Shown one piece after another: positions 49,600 to 61,760 of a DNA stretch of 64,000 nucleotides. The notes below the pieces were generated by a model. It ran no database searches. It worked only from the letters and a program-made list of their open reading frames with translations, and was not told the origin of the DNA. Location of the stretch: NCBI RefSeq assembly GCF_001522545.3, contig NC_031771.1, forward strand, positions 25,236,847 through 25,300,846, in the 5' to 3' direction. The translations under genes were made by a program, and so were the position numbers. This DNA is from Parus major. Its lineage: Eukaryota > Chordata > Aves > Passeriformes > Paridae. Each line of letters opens with the position of its first letter. Within the stretch, counting starts at the first letter, position 1.

Positions 49600-49633
49600 T
49601 AGTCTAGCTTTAAGGGGGTAGTCTAGCTTTAAG
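49600..49633. repeat. Short direct duplication (15 bp, 19-bp period)
   Basis: TAGTCTAGCTTTAAG occurs at 49600-49614 and again at 49619-49633, separated by GGGG. A minor tandem slip. Confidence 0.85.
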
Positions 49634-51825
49634 CTGGGCTTAGAGATAAAATCCAGATACTGTGCTGGACTTGGAAAAGATCTTCAGTTGGCCCTGACTT
49701 TTAATTTGCTTTTACCCAGAATGGGGGCAGTCCTTGGTGTATTCTCCTAGGGATGCATGAGGTGCAAATCTGTCCATGACTACTTTTTTGCACTCAACCA
49801 GGCAAAAGTAAAGATGTGGGGTTCAGCCAGGCTTCCTTTAAAAATATCTGACCACCTTCAGTTAAACATACATGCTCCCTGTTTGCTGTCCACTGATGAG
49901 CATTCACCCATCTTCCTTCCCCAGCACTGATTTTCTCTCCATTGACCCAACTCTGTGCAAAACTTCAAGTCAAATTTGTTACTCAGGTCACCCCATGCCC
50001 CTGACCACGCTTGAGTTGAATCCTGGTTTTGAGCACATGTTACTTCTAAGTCAGCCCAGCTGTTGTGCAGGTGCTCAATGAACTGAAATGTCTTAACCAA
50101 AATGAAAAACAACTAGCTCATTTAGAAGACATGCCATATTTTACTTAACACACTTTCATGTAGCACCCAGATTTATTGCTGGAAATCACCAGCCCACCAT
50201 ATCCATCTTCTTTGTCTCATTTTACATGTCAGGATCTTGAATCTTATCAGGAGGGCAACTTGTGACAAAAATCTCGAGAGATGGCAGAGCATATGACTGG
50301 AGTCTTTCTGTAAAAGAACAGCAAGGCTACATGTTCAGGGGGAACCGTCATTTTTCTGAGGGTTGATTTTGGTATAAATCACAGCAAGCCCTCTCCCCCA
50401 CACTAATTTTTTTATTTTTCTATTCAACTGTTTTCCTGTGCCTTCCTTGAAAGATTTCTTTTGTACATGTGCCCCCAAAGGCAGAGATCTGGCAGTGACT
50501 ACCAAGGTTTTCAATCATGTGCTAACCCAGTTTTGGATTTGGTGAAACTCTTGTGAACCAGGAACATTTCAGATTTCTTAGTAAATACACATTTTTCAAT
50601 GAAACTGAGTAGCTCTCTACATATACCTGAGGTGTCATCAGCACACACAAACACACCCATGCACACTAATAATGCACAGGTACTCACACAATAATTAGAG
50701 AGAGCTATTTTCAGATGCACAGAGGTTTATTATGAACAGTGAAAAATAAAATAAACAACTATTAAGAGCCACCCAGTAGAGCTCTATTAACTCTGCAGGA
50801 AATATTTGTCCATTCTGTCAGACAGGCTGATAGTAATGCTCAAGCCAGTCTGCTAATACAATCATTTTGTTTCCACAGCTCACTTCTGTGATAATTTTAG
50901 GGCCAAAGTTTTGCTTCCTAGGTTTCATTTTCTGGTGCATTCAACCCCATCCTTTGGGGTAGATGTGGGAAGTTCACAGGTTTGGAAAATGACAGTGGGT
51001 TTAGGTGGGAAGTCTTGGGGTCTCTCTGCCCCTTCTCACCCTCACACCGTTACAGTCAGGTCAGGTCTCGTGGTAGATGGTCCCCAAGGATGGAGATGCC
51101 ACCATGCCTCCAGGCCCCAATCCAGGACTGTCCTGCTCTCCTGCAGCAGATTTATTTCCTCCTACCTTGTCAGTGGTTGCCTTACTTCTTGTTTTCTCCC
51201 TGATCTCAGCTGGCCTCTCAAGCATGTGCTGCTCCCTTTTCTTCTAGATCTAACAGCTCTGGCTGGGCTGCCTTTCACCTCCTTTCTCTTAGCTTTGGGG
51301 ACAGCTATGAAGCTGTTGTAGCACAAGGCAGATTGCAGTCCACATCTACTGGAAAAAGCAGAAGCAAAGAATGGCAGAGAGACCACCACTAAAATCTGGT
51401 CGGTGGTGTGACAATCTGAACACAGGACACATTTAATCTTCCAATTCTATCTAGGCAAGCTAAATTTTCCCATTTGGACAGCTCTGCATATAGCCTGATT
51501 TTTCTAAAATGTGAATCATCTAGGTACGCTTGTTAAAAATGAGGTCATTTAATTGAAATGCTAAATATGGCCTAGGATTCGATTTCTATTTTTACCACAT
51601 CTCTGTTTAGGACAAATAACATTTTTTCCTTCCTTTGATGGTGAGCAAAAGGTTGCTCAGGACATATTGTGGAGTTTTTCTGTCACTTACCAGATACCAG
51701 TGTGAAGTCTAGCATTGATAGAGCATCTACCGCTCTGTTTTTTTGTAAGCCTCTCCATTTCTGTGCTGTTTTTTCAATACTTCATGTTCAGGTTTCACTT
51801 TTGACTGCAAAAGAAACTAAAATGT

Positions 51826-51898
51826 ATTTAAAATAAAAAAAAGAAAAAAAGAAAAAAAAAGAAAAATATGAAAAAGAAAAAAGGAAAAAGAGCAAAAA
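51826..51898 (+). repeat. A-rich / (AAAAG)n tract
   Basis: About 73 bp almost purely A with regularly placed G, giving A4-9G units. Low-complexity purine tract. Confidence 0.85.
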
Positions 51899-53590
51899 AG
51901 GGCACTTCAAGCAGTGCACAGTTGTGTACACTCAGACCTTCCTGCTTGACTGGACTGACCATATCTGGCAAATGGTGACCGAGGAGTCTGTGAAACCTGT
52001 GTTGGGAAAGGAAGCTGTGTGACTGTAGTTATATGACTCCTTTCTTGCTCACTCACTGAAAACACAACATCTTCTTGACCCAGCAGAGCTGCCTTGGTGT
52101 GAAAAGCAGGGGTGGCTCGTGTTGCACAGCTGGGCTCTGCACCCAGGAGGAGGGATAGCAGCTCGGCCTGTGCCAGACATGCTTTCTGGCCACATGGACA
52201 ATTTCCTGCTGACTCTCAAGAAAGAGCAAACAAAAGATCAGGAACAGCCACAGACATCTAACCTAGTGTCCTAGATTCATGGGGAGAGGGGGGTATCGTC
52301 AAATTCAACATTTCCAACCCAGATCCTCAGCATTTTACTGAGACCTTTCATATCTGGCTAGGTCACTGGCGGGACCAGGACTTTTACCTTAGCAGATACC
52401 AAGCAGGAATTAACAAAATTACCCTCCAGAAGGAGATGGCCTATAAGGTCTTGATGTCCTCAGATATGGACAGATTTTTGAATTCAGCAATCTTAAATTC
52501 AGACCAAATGCAGACAGCTCACCTAGACAATGCTATTTCAGGAATCACAGGCCAAATGTTGAAGAGGGGTTTGCATAAAACTTAGTGTCTGGAGCATGTC
52601 TAACTTGCATATGCTGAATATTCTGAAATCAAACCAAGCTCTGGAACTCAGAAAAAACCTGAGCATCTCATCTACTTGCTGGATGGACAGTGGAGGGAGA
52701 TGAGAGGACATGGACTTCTCTCCTGCCCAGGATTAAAGAGTTTCTCCCTTTTATCCAAGCTAGTTTTCTCTGCCCCTCTCAAGAAGGATCTCTCAGGTAA
52801 AGGTGATTAAGACAAGGTGCTAGGTGAAAAAACCCTCTGGAATAGCTAGAAAGAGCAAAAGACCAAAGTGTTAGAGATTTCTTCTGAGGCTCTAGAAGTG
52901 GTGCATGGACACCCAAGCTCCTCATGACAAACCTGATCTCCTGTGCAGGAGTGATGATGAACCCTCCTTCCTGGCAAGAAGAGCCACTAAAACCGTGGAT
53001 CACAATGCATTTCTTCCCATTCTCTTCTACTCAGTGCATATTTTCCCCCGTTGATATACCATACCCTGTATATAACTCCAGCTGTTGTGATCACAGACAT
53101 CTGCAAATGTGCAGATGCAGATGAACAGCAAATCCAGCCCTGCTGCAGGTAACAGGAATTTCCACCCCAGCAACAGCAGCTTTGTTAATTCACCAAATCA
53201 CATTGGCTCAGGATTAATTACGCAAGCTGTGATACCACGCATGGACTCTACAAGCTTATTAATGATTCATGTGTGTTTTAGCCTCCGGGAAGAAAAAATC
53301 AACAGGAGGTAGGGGTGGTACCTTCAAATCAGAGGGGCAGCTCAGCCAAAATGGCATCACTTTCTGCCTCCTCCCATTAGCAATAGATCTTGCTTCCAGG
53401 GACTTCCATAGAGCTTACAGATACGCTCCAAGAAAACAAGAAATATCTTTCTTTTGTGCAATTTTGTTTGGAGTCTAATGATATTGCTACCTTTTCTCTT
53501 TACAGGCAGGAAGTCCTGTGTAGGTGTGTGGTATTCCCAGGCCAATACCTCACAGCCACACACTGGCATGAGAGCAGCACTTCTCAGCCC

Positions 53591-53642
53591 ATCCATCCAT
53601 CCATCCATCCATCCATCCATCCATCCATCCATCCATCCATCC
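53591..53642 (+). repeat. (ATCC)13 microsatellite
   Basis: Thirteen uninterrupted ATCC units (52 bp). The perfect array is likely polymorphic. It gives Pro-Ser-Ile-His repeats in the + frames and Met-Asp-Gly-Trp repeats in the - frames, so open frames across it are artefacts. Confidence 0.97.
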
Positions 53643-55263
53643 CCTCTCTACCAAGGGCTGGGAAACAAATGCCTAGCAAGCAGTAAAAGCATGTTTTTGT
53701 GCTATCCCAGGGTACTGTCCTGGCCCCCAGGTGTGTGCAACTGAGGGAGTTCCTGAAGCAGAGGCTCTGTCTTTGCAATTAATAGCCCTTGATGGATTTT
53801 TCTGTCATGAATTTGTCAAATTGCTCTTTGAACTTGTGTGAGCTTTTAGCATCCTGTGTGAGCACAACATCCTGTGGTTCAGTGCGTCCATGCTCTAACT
53901 ATGCACTGTGCAAAGATGTCCCTTCTTTGGGAACTGTCAGCTGGTGTCATTTGCTTCTCCCGACCCCTGCACCATCCAGCTCATCAACATGTGAGCCAAG
54001 GAGCACAGGCCCAGGCCTGCTCCTCCCTCTGGCACTCCTCCTGCCTACTCTTCTTTAAGAGATTAGCCACAAGCACACACACAAGAAACTCTGCTGCATC
54101 CAAGATAAATTTTATATGGCAGGGAAAGTCAATTTAAGACAATTGATCTGTTTTGCCAGCTTTGGAGCTGGACATCACTGTGGGTGTGATTCAGTCAAGT
54201 GCTAAGAGTCTGAGTCTAAAATTTTTCCTTTTGTGGTCTTACTGCCTAAGTCAGTTTTTGCAACAGCAATCAGTTTGTGGAATGAGCTTGTCAAGGACAG
54301 GATCGCCAGAATATTTATAGGTACTAGAAGAGGCAATCTTTGAGCCGTGAAGGAAATTGAATTGGGATGGAACATTTCATTAAGAACAGTCCCTTCTGAA
54401 GGAAGCCCTGCTCCTGGGCCATGTGTCTGGGACCATACAGAGACCCCTCATAGGTCACTGCACTTACAGACTCCATAACCATAGCTGTAACACGAGCCAG
54501 AGTTGTCACATCCATGGCTTGCTGATGGCAAATTGAAAAGGTACATGATAGGCAATTTGAAATCATTGATAAGGATAATGATTATGACTATGATTATGGC
54601 TTAATCCTCTTTTTGAAGACTAAACCTCACACATTATTGGGGCCTACAAGCGACCCCTGGACACTACCTGCAATGCCCTGTGTGCCTGTTGCACAGCTAA
54701 GCTGCTGCAATACCCTGTCCTGTTCTCATCAGGAGTAGGATCAGGCAAAGACCTGCCTAAGAAGGAGGTTTCTCAAAAAATCTAAATATCCATTCTCTTT
54801 GGAAAAAGTAGTTTTTTTAATGTAGTTAAAAGGATTCGCCTGGCATTCACACGTAGCCTTTGTTAGATACGTTGATGTCCTGCATGTCCATGGGTTCCCC
54901 TCCACACAGTTCCTCTGCCCTTTCATTGTCTTATAAACTGTTGCATGGTTTTACAGAAAATTTGTTGTAAAACCTAATCCATTTGCACAATTCAAAAGCC
55001 TTTAACATGTCACTGAAGGTGATTCATTGACCACTGGGGGCTTTGTGGGGACACCTTCAAGGCTCAGGCCCTGTTTACCTGCATTTTTTTGTTTCTCTGA
55101 GTTGCAGAGGAAAGAGTGGATCCATACTGCTGAATGTGTCTGTAGCATCTTCCATGATCAATGTCCTGAAATGGCAATAAACTTCTGTGAGGTTTTCTAA
55201 CTGGTTGCATTATTCATGTATCAGCTGCTCTGCATTTTCACAGAAACAGGTCAAATTGAAAAT
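53643..55263. other. Non-coding stretch
   Basis: Unique sequence with no recognisable gene, RNA or transposon. Open frames here are short or extend artefactually from the microsatellite. Confidence 0.5.
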
Positions 55264-55405
55264 GGCTCATCTGGTCCCACCTCCCTGCTCAAGCAGGGTC
55301 ATCCTAAAGCATGTGGTACAGGATTGTGTCCAGAGAGTTCTTGAATATCTCCAGTGAGGGAGGCTCCACAACTTCTCTGAGCAACTCATTCCACTGTATG
55401 ACTGG
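55264..55405 (-). mobile_element. CR1 LINE 3' end, reverse orientation
   Basis: Reads as the reverse complement of the CR1 tail. CTCATCTGGTCCCACCTCC is followed by CTGCTCAAGCAGGGTCATCC and the GGTACAGGATTGTGTCCAGA block. These lead to GAGTTCTTGAATATCTCCAG, GAGGGAGGCTCCACAACTTC and CTGAGCAACTCATTCCACTG. It covers only about 140 bp of the 3' region and lacks the extreme terminal microsatellite on its left. Truncated and inactive. It belongs to the same type as the copy at 13469-13747, sharing the GCTTGAGCAGGG block in opposite orientation. Confidence 0.92.
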
Positions 55406-58400
55406 AAAGTATATTCCACCTGCACAGTAACTATTTAAAAATATATTTTTTTATTTAACAATGGCATTAGCTGTGGGAACAGTGGTGATGGTGGGGTGTT
55501 GTTGGGTTTTTTCCCATCTTAAATGTGTAAACAAATTGTTTATTTTCTCCACAGGCATGGCTGATATTAGCTGCCTGTGAAATCTGATGGGCACAGGGCC
55601 CTTTGCCAGAGCCTGAGAGAACTGTGCAAGGGTAACTGCATTTTGTGGGCTTGAGTTTTAGAGATTTTAGGTTCTCTTTTTTTATGACTCAGTTGTTTTT
55701 CCAATAGGTTTGTGAATACTGTGCTGACTAAACAGTGTCACAGATGGGATGAGCTATAGCAGGGAGAATAAGAGATGTTCAGTTTGGGGATTTCCTATTC
55801 CTGTACCCTGGCCAGACTGATGTGCCCACCTTGCACATCAAGGAGAATCCTGCCCCCCTGAGCTCCTGCTGAACTCCCACTGAAGTTTAAAACCAGTGCT
55901 TGGAAATTTTTTCTTGCTAAGGGCAGGACAAAAGACAATCCTTGTGAGAACAACCCTCAGCCTCTGTGCAATTCTGAAATTGGAGCAGGAGCCCTTACTG
56001 GACAGATGGGGAAAGTCTGGTAAAGACTCAGTATGACTTACTTGAAAACACCCAGAAAGCCATACTGCTGCCTTCAAACAAGCCAAGACTTATAATTTAA
56101 ACCAGCTCTGGCTGTTTATATTGTTATCTAACCCAAAGTGACACAGACCAGTGGTAGAGATACCCCAGCTGTAGCCAGAGAAGCCAACTTAATTGCATTA
56201 ATAATAAACTTTCGAAGAAGGCTTGCATAGAAAACAAAGTGTTGGTTAAGTGAATGAATTTTCTTCTGGTCTGAAGAATGCTAAATTAACCACCTCTTCC
56301 TGGCCCGTCTTCCCTGGCTGGTCAATGTGGTTTGTGACTTGAGTAACACCTCCAGCTTCTGTCCCATCCACTGTGCAGCCCTCTTTCACTGAGGAGTGGT
56401 GGTGCTTAACTGGGATATGCTTAAGGCAAACCTTCAGCTAAGCTGTTTTAACATCATAAATCCTCTGTCCCAGCCCAGGGCTCAACACCCTTAAACTGGT
56501 GTGAAGGCCTGTGGGGAAGGTCAGGTTTCAGTAGCTCCTTAGATGCTTAGTAAATCTAGACTTGATCTTGCTAAAGATCTCACATAAGATGGGTAATACC
56601 AAAGAGCCAATGTGTCAAAGCAGAACAGCTGAAGTCCTGTTGTGGCTGATGCAGAGGAGCAGATATCTGGATCAGATGATTCACTGGAACAGTCTTAGGA
56701 GGATGAGTCACTGGCTGGCAGCGGCTGGGTCTCTTTCTCTTGCCTGTGAGATGACATGTGAGGTGGCCTTCAGTGTCCCCCACATCCACTGATGGAGCTT
56801 TGCTGGTTTCCTGAGACACAGGCTGAACCACCTGTGCTTTGCTGCCCTAGAAGACAACAGCAGCCTAGAGGTACCAGCCATCACTAATTTCTGGGTACTA
56901 CCTTGAGATCTCTTCCCCGTGCTGTGTTTTCTATCCCAGGGTTCAGAGGGATAGCACACCTCAGGGTTTGAAGGGAAGGAAGCATAAAATTGGAGATGAA
57001 TTGACTCCTATACCAACAGTTCACAGGACTGAGAGGGCTCCCTATCTTGCAGGGCCTTTACCAGTGCCTGCACATCTCTAGACATGGCTAAGCATTTTAT
57101 TTTCTTTAATTAAATGAGCAGTAATTCTCCACTGACTTTTTTCAGAGGTCTGAATTAATTACCTGCATATGTATAAAAAGAGTATCCCTCCTGAGTTTGA
57201 TGACTGGCTGGGTGCAGAGAACATTGGCAGGAGCCCTGTCCCTTCACTTGTTCACCTTTGAGTCAATGCTGTGGCAGGGACTGACTCTGCCTGTGGATGG
57301 CTCAAGCTGAATCAGCTGATTTTATTTCTCTTCATCAACTTCTCTTGCTTTTCTCTTCTTCTGTCTTGCTTCTGAGGCTCACAGCTGCTCTGTGAGGAAC
57401 CATGTGTCACTGTGTGGCTCCATGCTGCATAAGGAGCTGGCAGATGCAATCCTGGTTAATTTGGCCCATTATCTTGTTACAGGATTCTTTTATGGTCATT
57501 ACTTCATCCAGCCCACAGAGCAGCTCTCCCATCATCCCAGTGAGACTATTCCAGTGACTATCACAGTAGTGCTGTCTATCACTACAAGTATTTTCCTTTG
57601 GCCAGGAACAGCCATGGCAGGAAGAACCCCCAAAAGCTCTGCTTTGTCCCTGTGCACACATTTCTGTGCACATCTTGCCTGGTCACACAGGCACACCTGA
57701 GCCTGGTGTGCTGCAGATAGACCTGGTGCTGGTGTGTCCAAGGAATGCCTTGTGAAGGTATGCCTGCAGCCAGCAACTCTGGTGGCGTAGGCAACCTGTG
57801 CTGGGAGGTCTTGGTGCTGCTGGAGGCCAGGATGAGGCAAAATCAAAGGAAAATTAAACTTTGGTATCATCCAGAGAGGCAGGGAGATGGAGCACATGGA
57901 AAAAGAGGGTGTCCTAAAACACTTCAGGGTGCAGCCCAAGACAGTGATAGCAAACAGGCTGAGTACCATGACACCTGGAAAAGTGTGCTTATTTTGTATT
58001 TTATGTGACCCTTGAATAACATTACCAATGCCTCAGTGCCACATCCCAGAAATGGTGGTATGTTTGTACTGTCTCATGACACCAGTGCAGAGCAGAGAGG
58101 AGCAGCACACTGTACACCCAGATTCCCTCCAATTTTCACTTGGTTCATCTCCAACCCACTGCTCTGGTGCTTTGAGGTGCTTTTTTTTTTTGAAATCCGA
58201 CTTAACTTTCAGTGTTTTTCTGCATTCAGAAAGCTCACCTGTCTCCCTGGGTCAGGACAGACCCTTGCATGCTGATGATCAATGTGTCAAGGTCACAAAG
58301 AGATCTCGTGTTTCAAGACAAGACAGGGCAGGCTGTCTCTGCCTGGTCTCAAAGTGGGGGTTACTGCTAAAGGCAAGTGGTACATGGGACACTTCACCCT

Positions 58401-58511
58401 TGGAAGGGTGCTGCACACAAGAACACAACAGGAGCACCATTTAGCTCCTCTCAATGCTCCCGTGTTCCCAGAACCTTTAAATCGTTTGCACATATCAATT
58501 AAGTACAGCTC
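55406..58511. other. Non-coding stretch
   Basis: Unique sequence with a few 80-145 codon frames on both strands (for example minus 57532-57969) that match nothing recognisable. No simple repeat longer than about 10 bp apart from T runs. Confidence 0.5.
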
Positions 58512-58630
58512 ACACACCCTATGAGGCAATTAAGTGCTATTTTACCTATTTTATTACAGATGGGGAAACAAACGTGTAGAAAGACCTGCTGACACGTGGC
58601 TTCAAGTCCTCTGGCAGAGCACAGACTTTG
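58512..58630 (-). repeat. MIR-type SINE relic (reverse orientation)
   Basis: CACACACCCTATGAGGCAAT, then a CTATTTTACCTATTTTATTA block and CAGATGGGGAAACAAACGTG. These line up in order with the reverse complement of MIR: 'accctatgaggtag', 'ctattatccccattttacagatgaggaaactgag'. Further right, ACCTGCTGACACGTGGC and CAAGTCCTCTGGCAGAGCAC fall where MIR has its 'cttgcccaaggtcacacagc...gtggcagagc' segment. MIR predates amniote divergence, so this relic implies long residence at this site. The match is by eye to the remembered consensus. The core (58515-58577) is clear and the right end is fuzzy. Confidence 0.75.
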
Positions 58631-58889
58631 CCCATCTCTGCTGCATTCCCTGGGTCACCCTCCTGCCCTGTTGCTCCTCAGGGTGAGATGGGCTCTCTCC
58701 AGCCCCACTGCAAAAGCGCCTTTCTCCAAAGCATGTTCTCGGTCCTCCCCAGCTGTCGGTGCCTGAAATGAGGGTGAGCCCTGCAGGGTCTCACTCTGCT
58801 TTCCTCGGGCAGAGAGGCAGCACCCGCTGACCAGACAGCCTGTGTTTGGTCTGTGCCTGCCATGAGGGGGCCTGGTGAGCACTGGTGTC
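58631..58889. other. GC-rich non-coding segment
   Basis: More GC-rich than its surroundings with a handful of CpGs (58709, 58740, 58757, 58806, 58824). No recognisable gene or repeat. Confidence 0.45.
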
Positions 58890-59190
58890 ACTGGCAGAGG
58901 CAGAATAATTGGTTGTACTGATTAATTCTGGGCCTATTGGGGGTCACATATTAACAATAAACTGGAAACGCCAACTAGGCTGCATTTGTTCTTGATTGAT
59001 ACGGCACAGTTTAATTAACCCAGGCTTATATTTGAGCACAGACCATTAGCATCTGGTATTAAATACTCTCTGAACTGCCTGAGCTTAGCAGCTACCTTAA
59101 GGAAGTCATTTGACATCTATTCAGGAGATTTAATCGTGCCATTATGTGCCTGTGTATGGTAGTGAGTGCCATTTAACCATTGCCCTTACG
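58890..59190. other. Possible conserved non-coding block rich in homeodomain-type motifs
   Basis: Abrupt change to AT-rich sequence with closely spaced TAATT/ATTAA words: AATAATTGG near 58905, TGATTAATTC near 58920, TTTAATTAACC near 59010, CATTAGC near 59045, ATTTAATCG near 59130. Low-complexity sequence and transposon similarity are absent. This is the texture of a vertebrate developmental enhancer, but conservation has not been tested. Confidence 0.3.
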
Positions 59191-61760
59191 AGCTGATTCA
59201 TTGCTGGGCCCAGGTGCAGAAGTGTGGGGGCTCACTGTGTGGCTCTCCACGGCTGAAGCAGAGACAACACTGCGAGCAAGACGAATGCCAGCCTGTCTGA
59301 GTGGCATGCAATGGATAAGTTGGGATCTGCAGGCAAAACCTGTTTGTTTTACTGGAGAGGCAGAAAGTATTAGGAACTGGCATGAGCCAGAGAGGAGCAG
59401 TGCATGAAGTAACTCAAGAAGCTTTCCAGCTCCAGGGCTTTTTGGAGAAAGAGGCCGGTACTTAAAATAGCTAACTCAAACTAATTTCAATGCTGACTAT
59501 CCCCAGGAATGGGGGACATTTTAAGAAACATGTTATGGACTCCTGTGAGCCCAGACTGCCAGGATATCTCTTTCCCCTTTGCTTTCTAGTCCAGGGCTCT
59601 CAGGGCAAATGAGATGGGTTGGCTCAGTGTCAACTGCTGGGACTGAAGATGCTGTGATGGAGATCCCACTTGTGGAGTCAGGCAGAGACTCAGAGCAGGG
59701 GCATGGCAGCGGGGCCCTCCAGCCTGCCAGCTGAGGCTGTTATTCCTGCAGGCAGTGCCACTCTTTGTGTTTCAGCCATAAGCAATGCACCTGTTGGACT
59801 CCATCAAGGCACTGGCCTTGGAAGGTCACCAACTGACACCCACTGTGGGGCAGGACCAACTCCAAACATCCCTCCCAAGCATGAGTGGGTCCTGCCCCAG
59901 GCACGTGCAGGAGCCCAGGCAGCTGCATAGGCTGTGAGAGATGGGTGAGAGTGGGGTGGAGCACCTTGGGGCTGGGGCCAGCCCTGGGGGTGTGCTATAG
60001 CCTTCCATTTTGGGGACCTGACCCAGCAAGGTAGTGAAGAAGCACAGTTGGCTTGTGTATGAGGAAAGGTTAAAATTCAGCAGGCTCCTGCAAAAGCAGG
60101 TACACACACACACACACACACACACGTGCATTTCTGCTGGGCTGGACACCTTCTTCCCATGTGTGTTCAACTTTCCTCCTCAGATAACGTTACCCCTTCT
60201 TTTAATTTTTTTGGAAGGAAGCAGACAGCTATTTGGCAGGTCACAGGAGAGCTTAGCATCTCCCTGAGCCTTCAGCAGCCCATTTCCGGCTGTGGTTTGA
60301 TCAGGTTTCTATATTCATCAGTGTGTTTCCTGTGGGGGCATTTCTGATAAGCTCTGCTTTTCACATCCTGTGGTCTCCCCCTCGCCTCTGGCACTCACAG
60401 GATGTTCGCTGCACTACGAGCAACCAGGGGCTGCTAAATTACTTGCCAAAAATGAGTAATAGCTGGGTGTTGCAGGCATCATCCCAGGAATGGGGTGAGT
60501 GGAGTGAGCTGAGACACTGGCAGGCAGGGTGTGCTCCAGGGTCTGGGGGCTGTGCTAAGGAAGTGCTGGGTATTCAACAGCTACACCCTATGGACTGAGG
60601 AGAGCCCCAGGAGTTGACTTCAGCCCAAATTTTGCTCAGTCTCCCTTGTGGGTGTCCCTCTGACTTGTCTCTGTGGAGATAACCCGCTCCTGCTGCAATC
60701 GAGGGAGTTGAGCTGATCTGAGGGTTTCAGCCTGGACTGCTAATGTACAAAGGGAGAAGCAGGAAAGTGCAGGAAGCCAGGAAATAATGCAAAGAGAAGA
60801 ATTATGACCACATTTTCAGATGAACCCCATTCTCTTCTGTCAGGTCCGTATATCAGTGAATTACTCTGATTTCCTCTCATTGCAGTTTCAGTAATGTTAT
60901 TTAACAGTGGAGCTAAAAGTCTTTTCCAAAGGGAGATTTAGCGAATTGATGCGATTCCAAAATTGAAGCCTGGAGAAAAGCATATGACTTGCTCACTTAA
61001 TTGACTTTCAGTACAATTTTATATTTCTCACCACTGAAAAACCATCATCTTCCTTTGAAACCTCAAATATTTATGTGGGATTTCCTTTCTTTCTTCCTTC
61101 CTTTCTTTTTTAATCAAAGCCTAAATTTTGCTCTGCTGTGCCAGTGTAAATCCAGGCCAGCTTCATTAATGCTCCCAGACATGGCTGAGTGCAGTGCCTT
61201 GTATGTCAGTGACCCTAGGTACGTCTGCACCTCCTGCAAACACTTTGCTATCTCCTTTCAGATCCTGAAACAAGGAGTGAGTTTCATCCTTGCCAGTCAC
61301 CTGGGAAGGAGTTCCCCAGATGTGGACATCAGCAATGGGGCACGGTGTTAGGCTGTGGCTGGGAAGGAAACTTGGTCAGCAGTCTGTGTGCCCTGCTCTG
61401 GAGTGAAAAGAAACTTAATAGACTGGATGTGATTGGTCTCTAACACAAGCTGATCTTGGGGGCAAGATCATGAAAAAGGAAAGGCATGAAAAGTTCTTTT
61501 GAGTTTATGAGGCTGCAAGTAGCTGCAGTTTATCATAGGTACTAGGGTGAGAAATCTGACATTTGAGAAATGTCACGTCAGAAGTTGTAGTTCCCATTAA
61601 AAAAAAGGAGAAAAATCCTCCTGAAACAGCTTCTCATTCGTCAGAGATGATCATGGGAAGAGTTGAATAAACAACCCCTGATTTCCAAACAAATGCAGTC
61701 TCCCACTTTTACAGGGTGTAACGAATAGCTGTCACACCACCCAAAATCTTGGCGCAGAGA
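59191..61760. other. Non-coding stretch with an (AC)12 microsatellite
   Basis: Unique sequence. Apart from (AC)12 at 60102-60125 and a C/T-rich tract at about 61083-61110, nothing is recognised. The segment around 60030-60095 has a faint CR1-like flavour (GAGGAAAGGTTAAAATTCAG) that I do not consider sufficient. Confidence 0.5.
60102..60125. repeat. (AC)12 microsatellite
   Basis: Twelve uninterrupted AC units, followed by GTGC. Short perfect dinucleotide repeat, probably polymorphic. Confidence 0.95.

Larger units (their letters stand above)
48507..53590. other. Non-coding stretch with simple repeats
   Basis: Unique sequence. Visible elements are a 15-bp duplication at 49600-49633, an A/G-rich tract at 51826-51898, and AT-rich unique DNA elsewhere. 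The longest frame (136 codons +, 50911-51321) has no recognisable domain. Confidence 0.5.

Noticed and set aside
53357..53778. ORFs encoding repeated Met-Asp-Gly-Trp or Pro-Ser-Ile-His
   Set aside because: Translation of the (ATCC)13 microsatellite.
60030..60095. Possible CR1 fragment (GAGGAAAGGTTAAAATTCAG)
   Set aside because: Resemblance is limited to a few words and the rest does not follow CR1 order.
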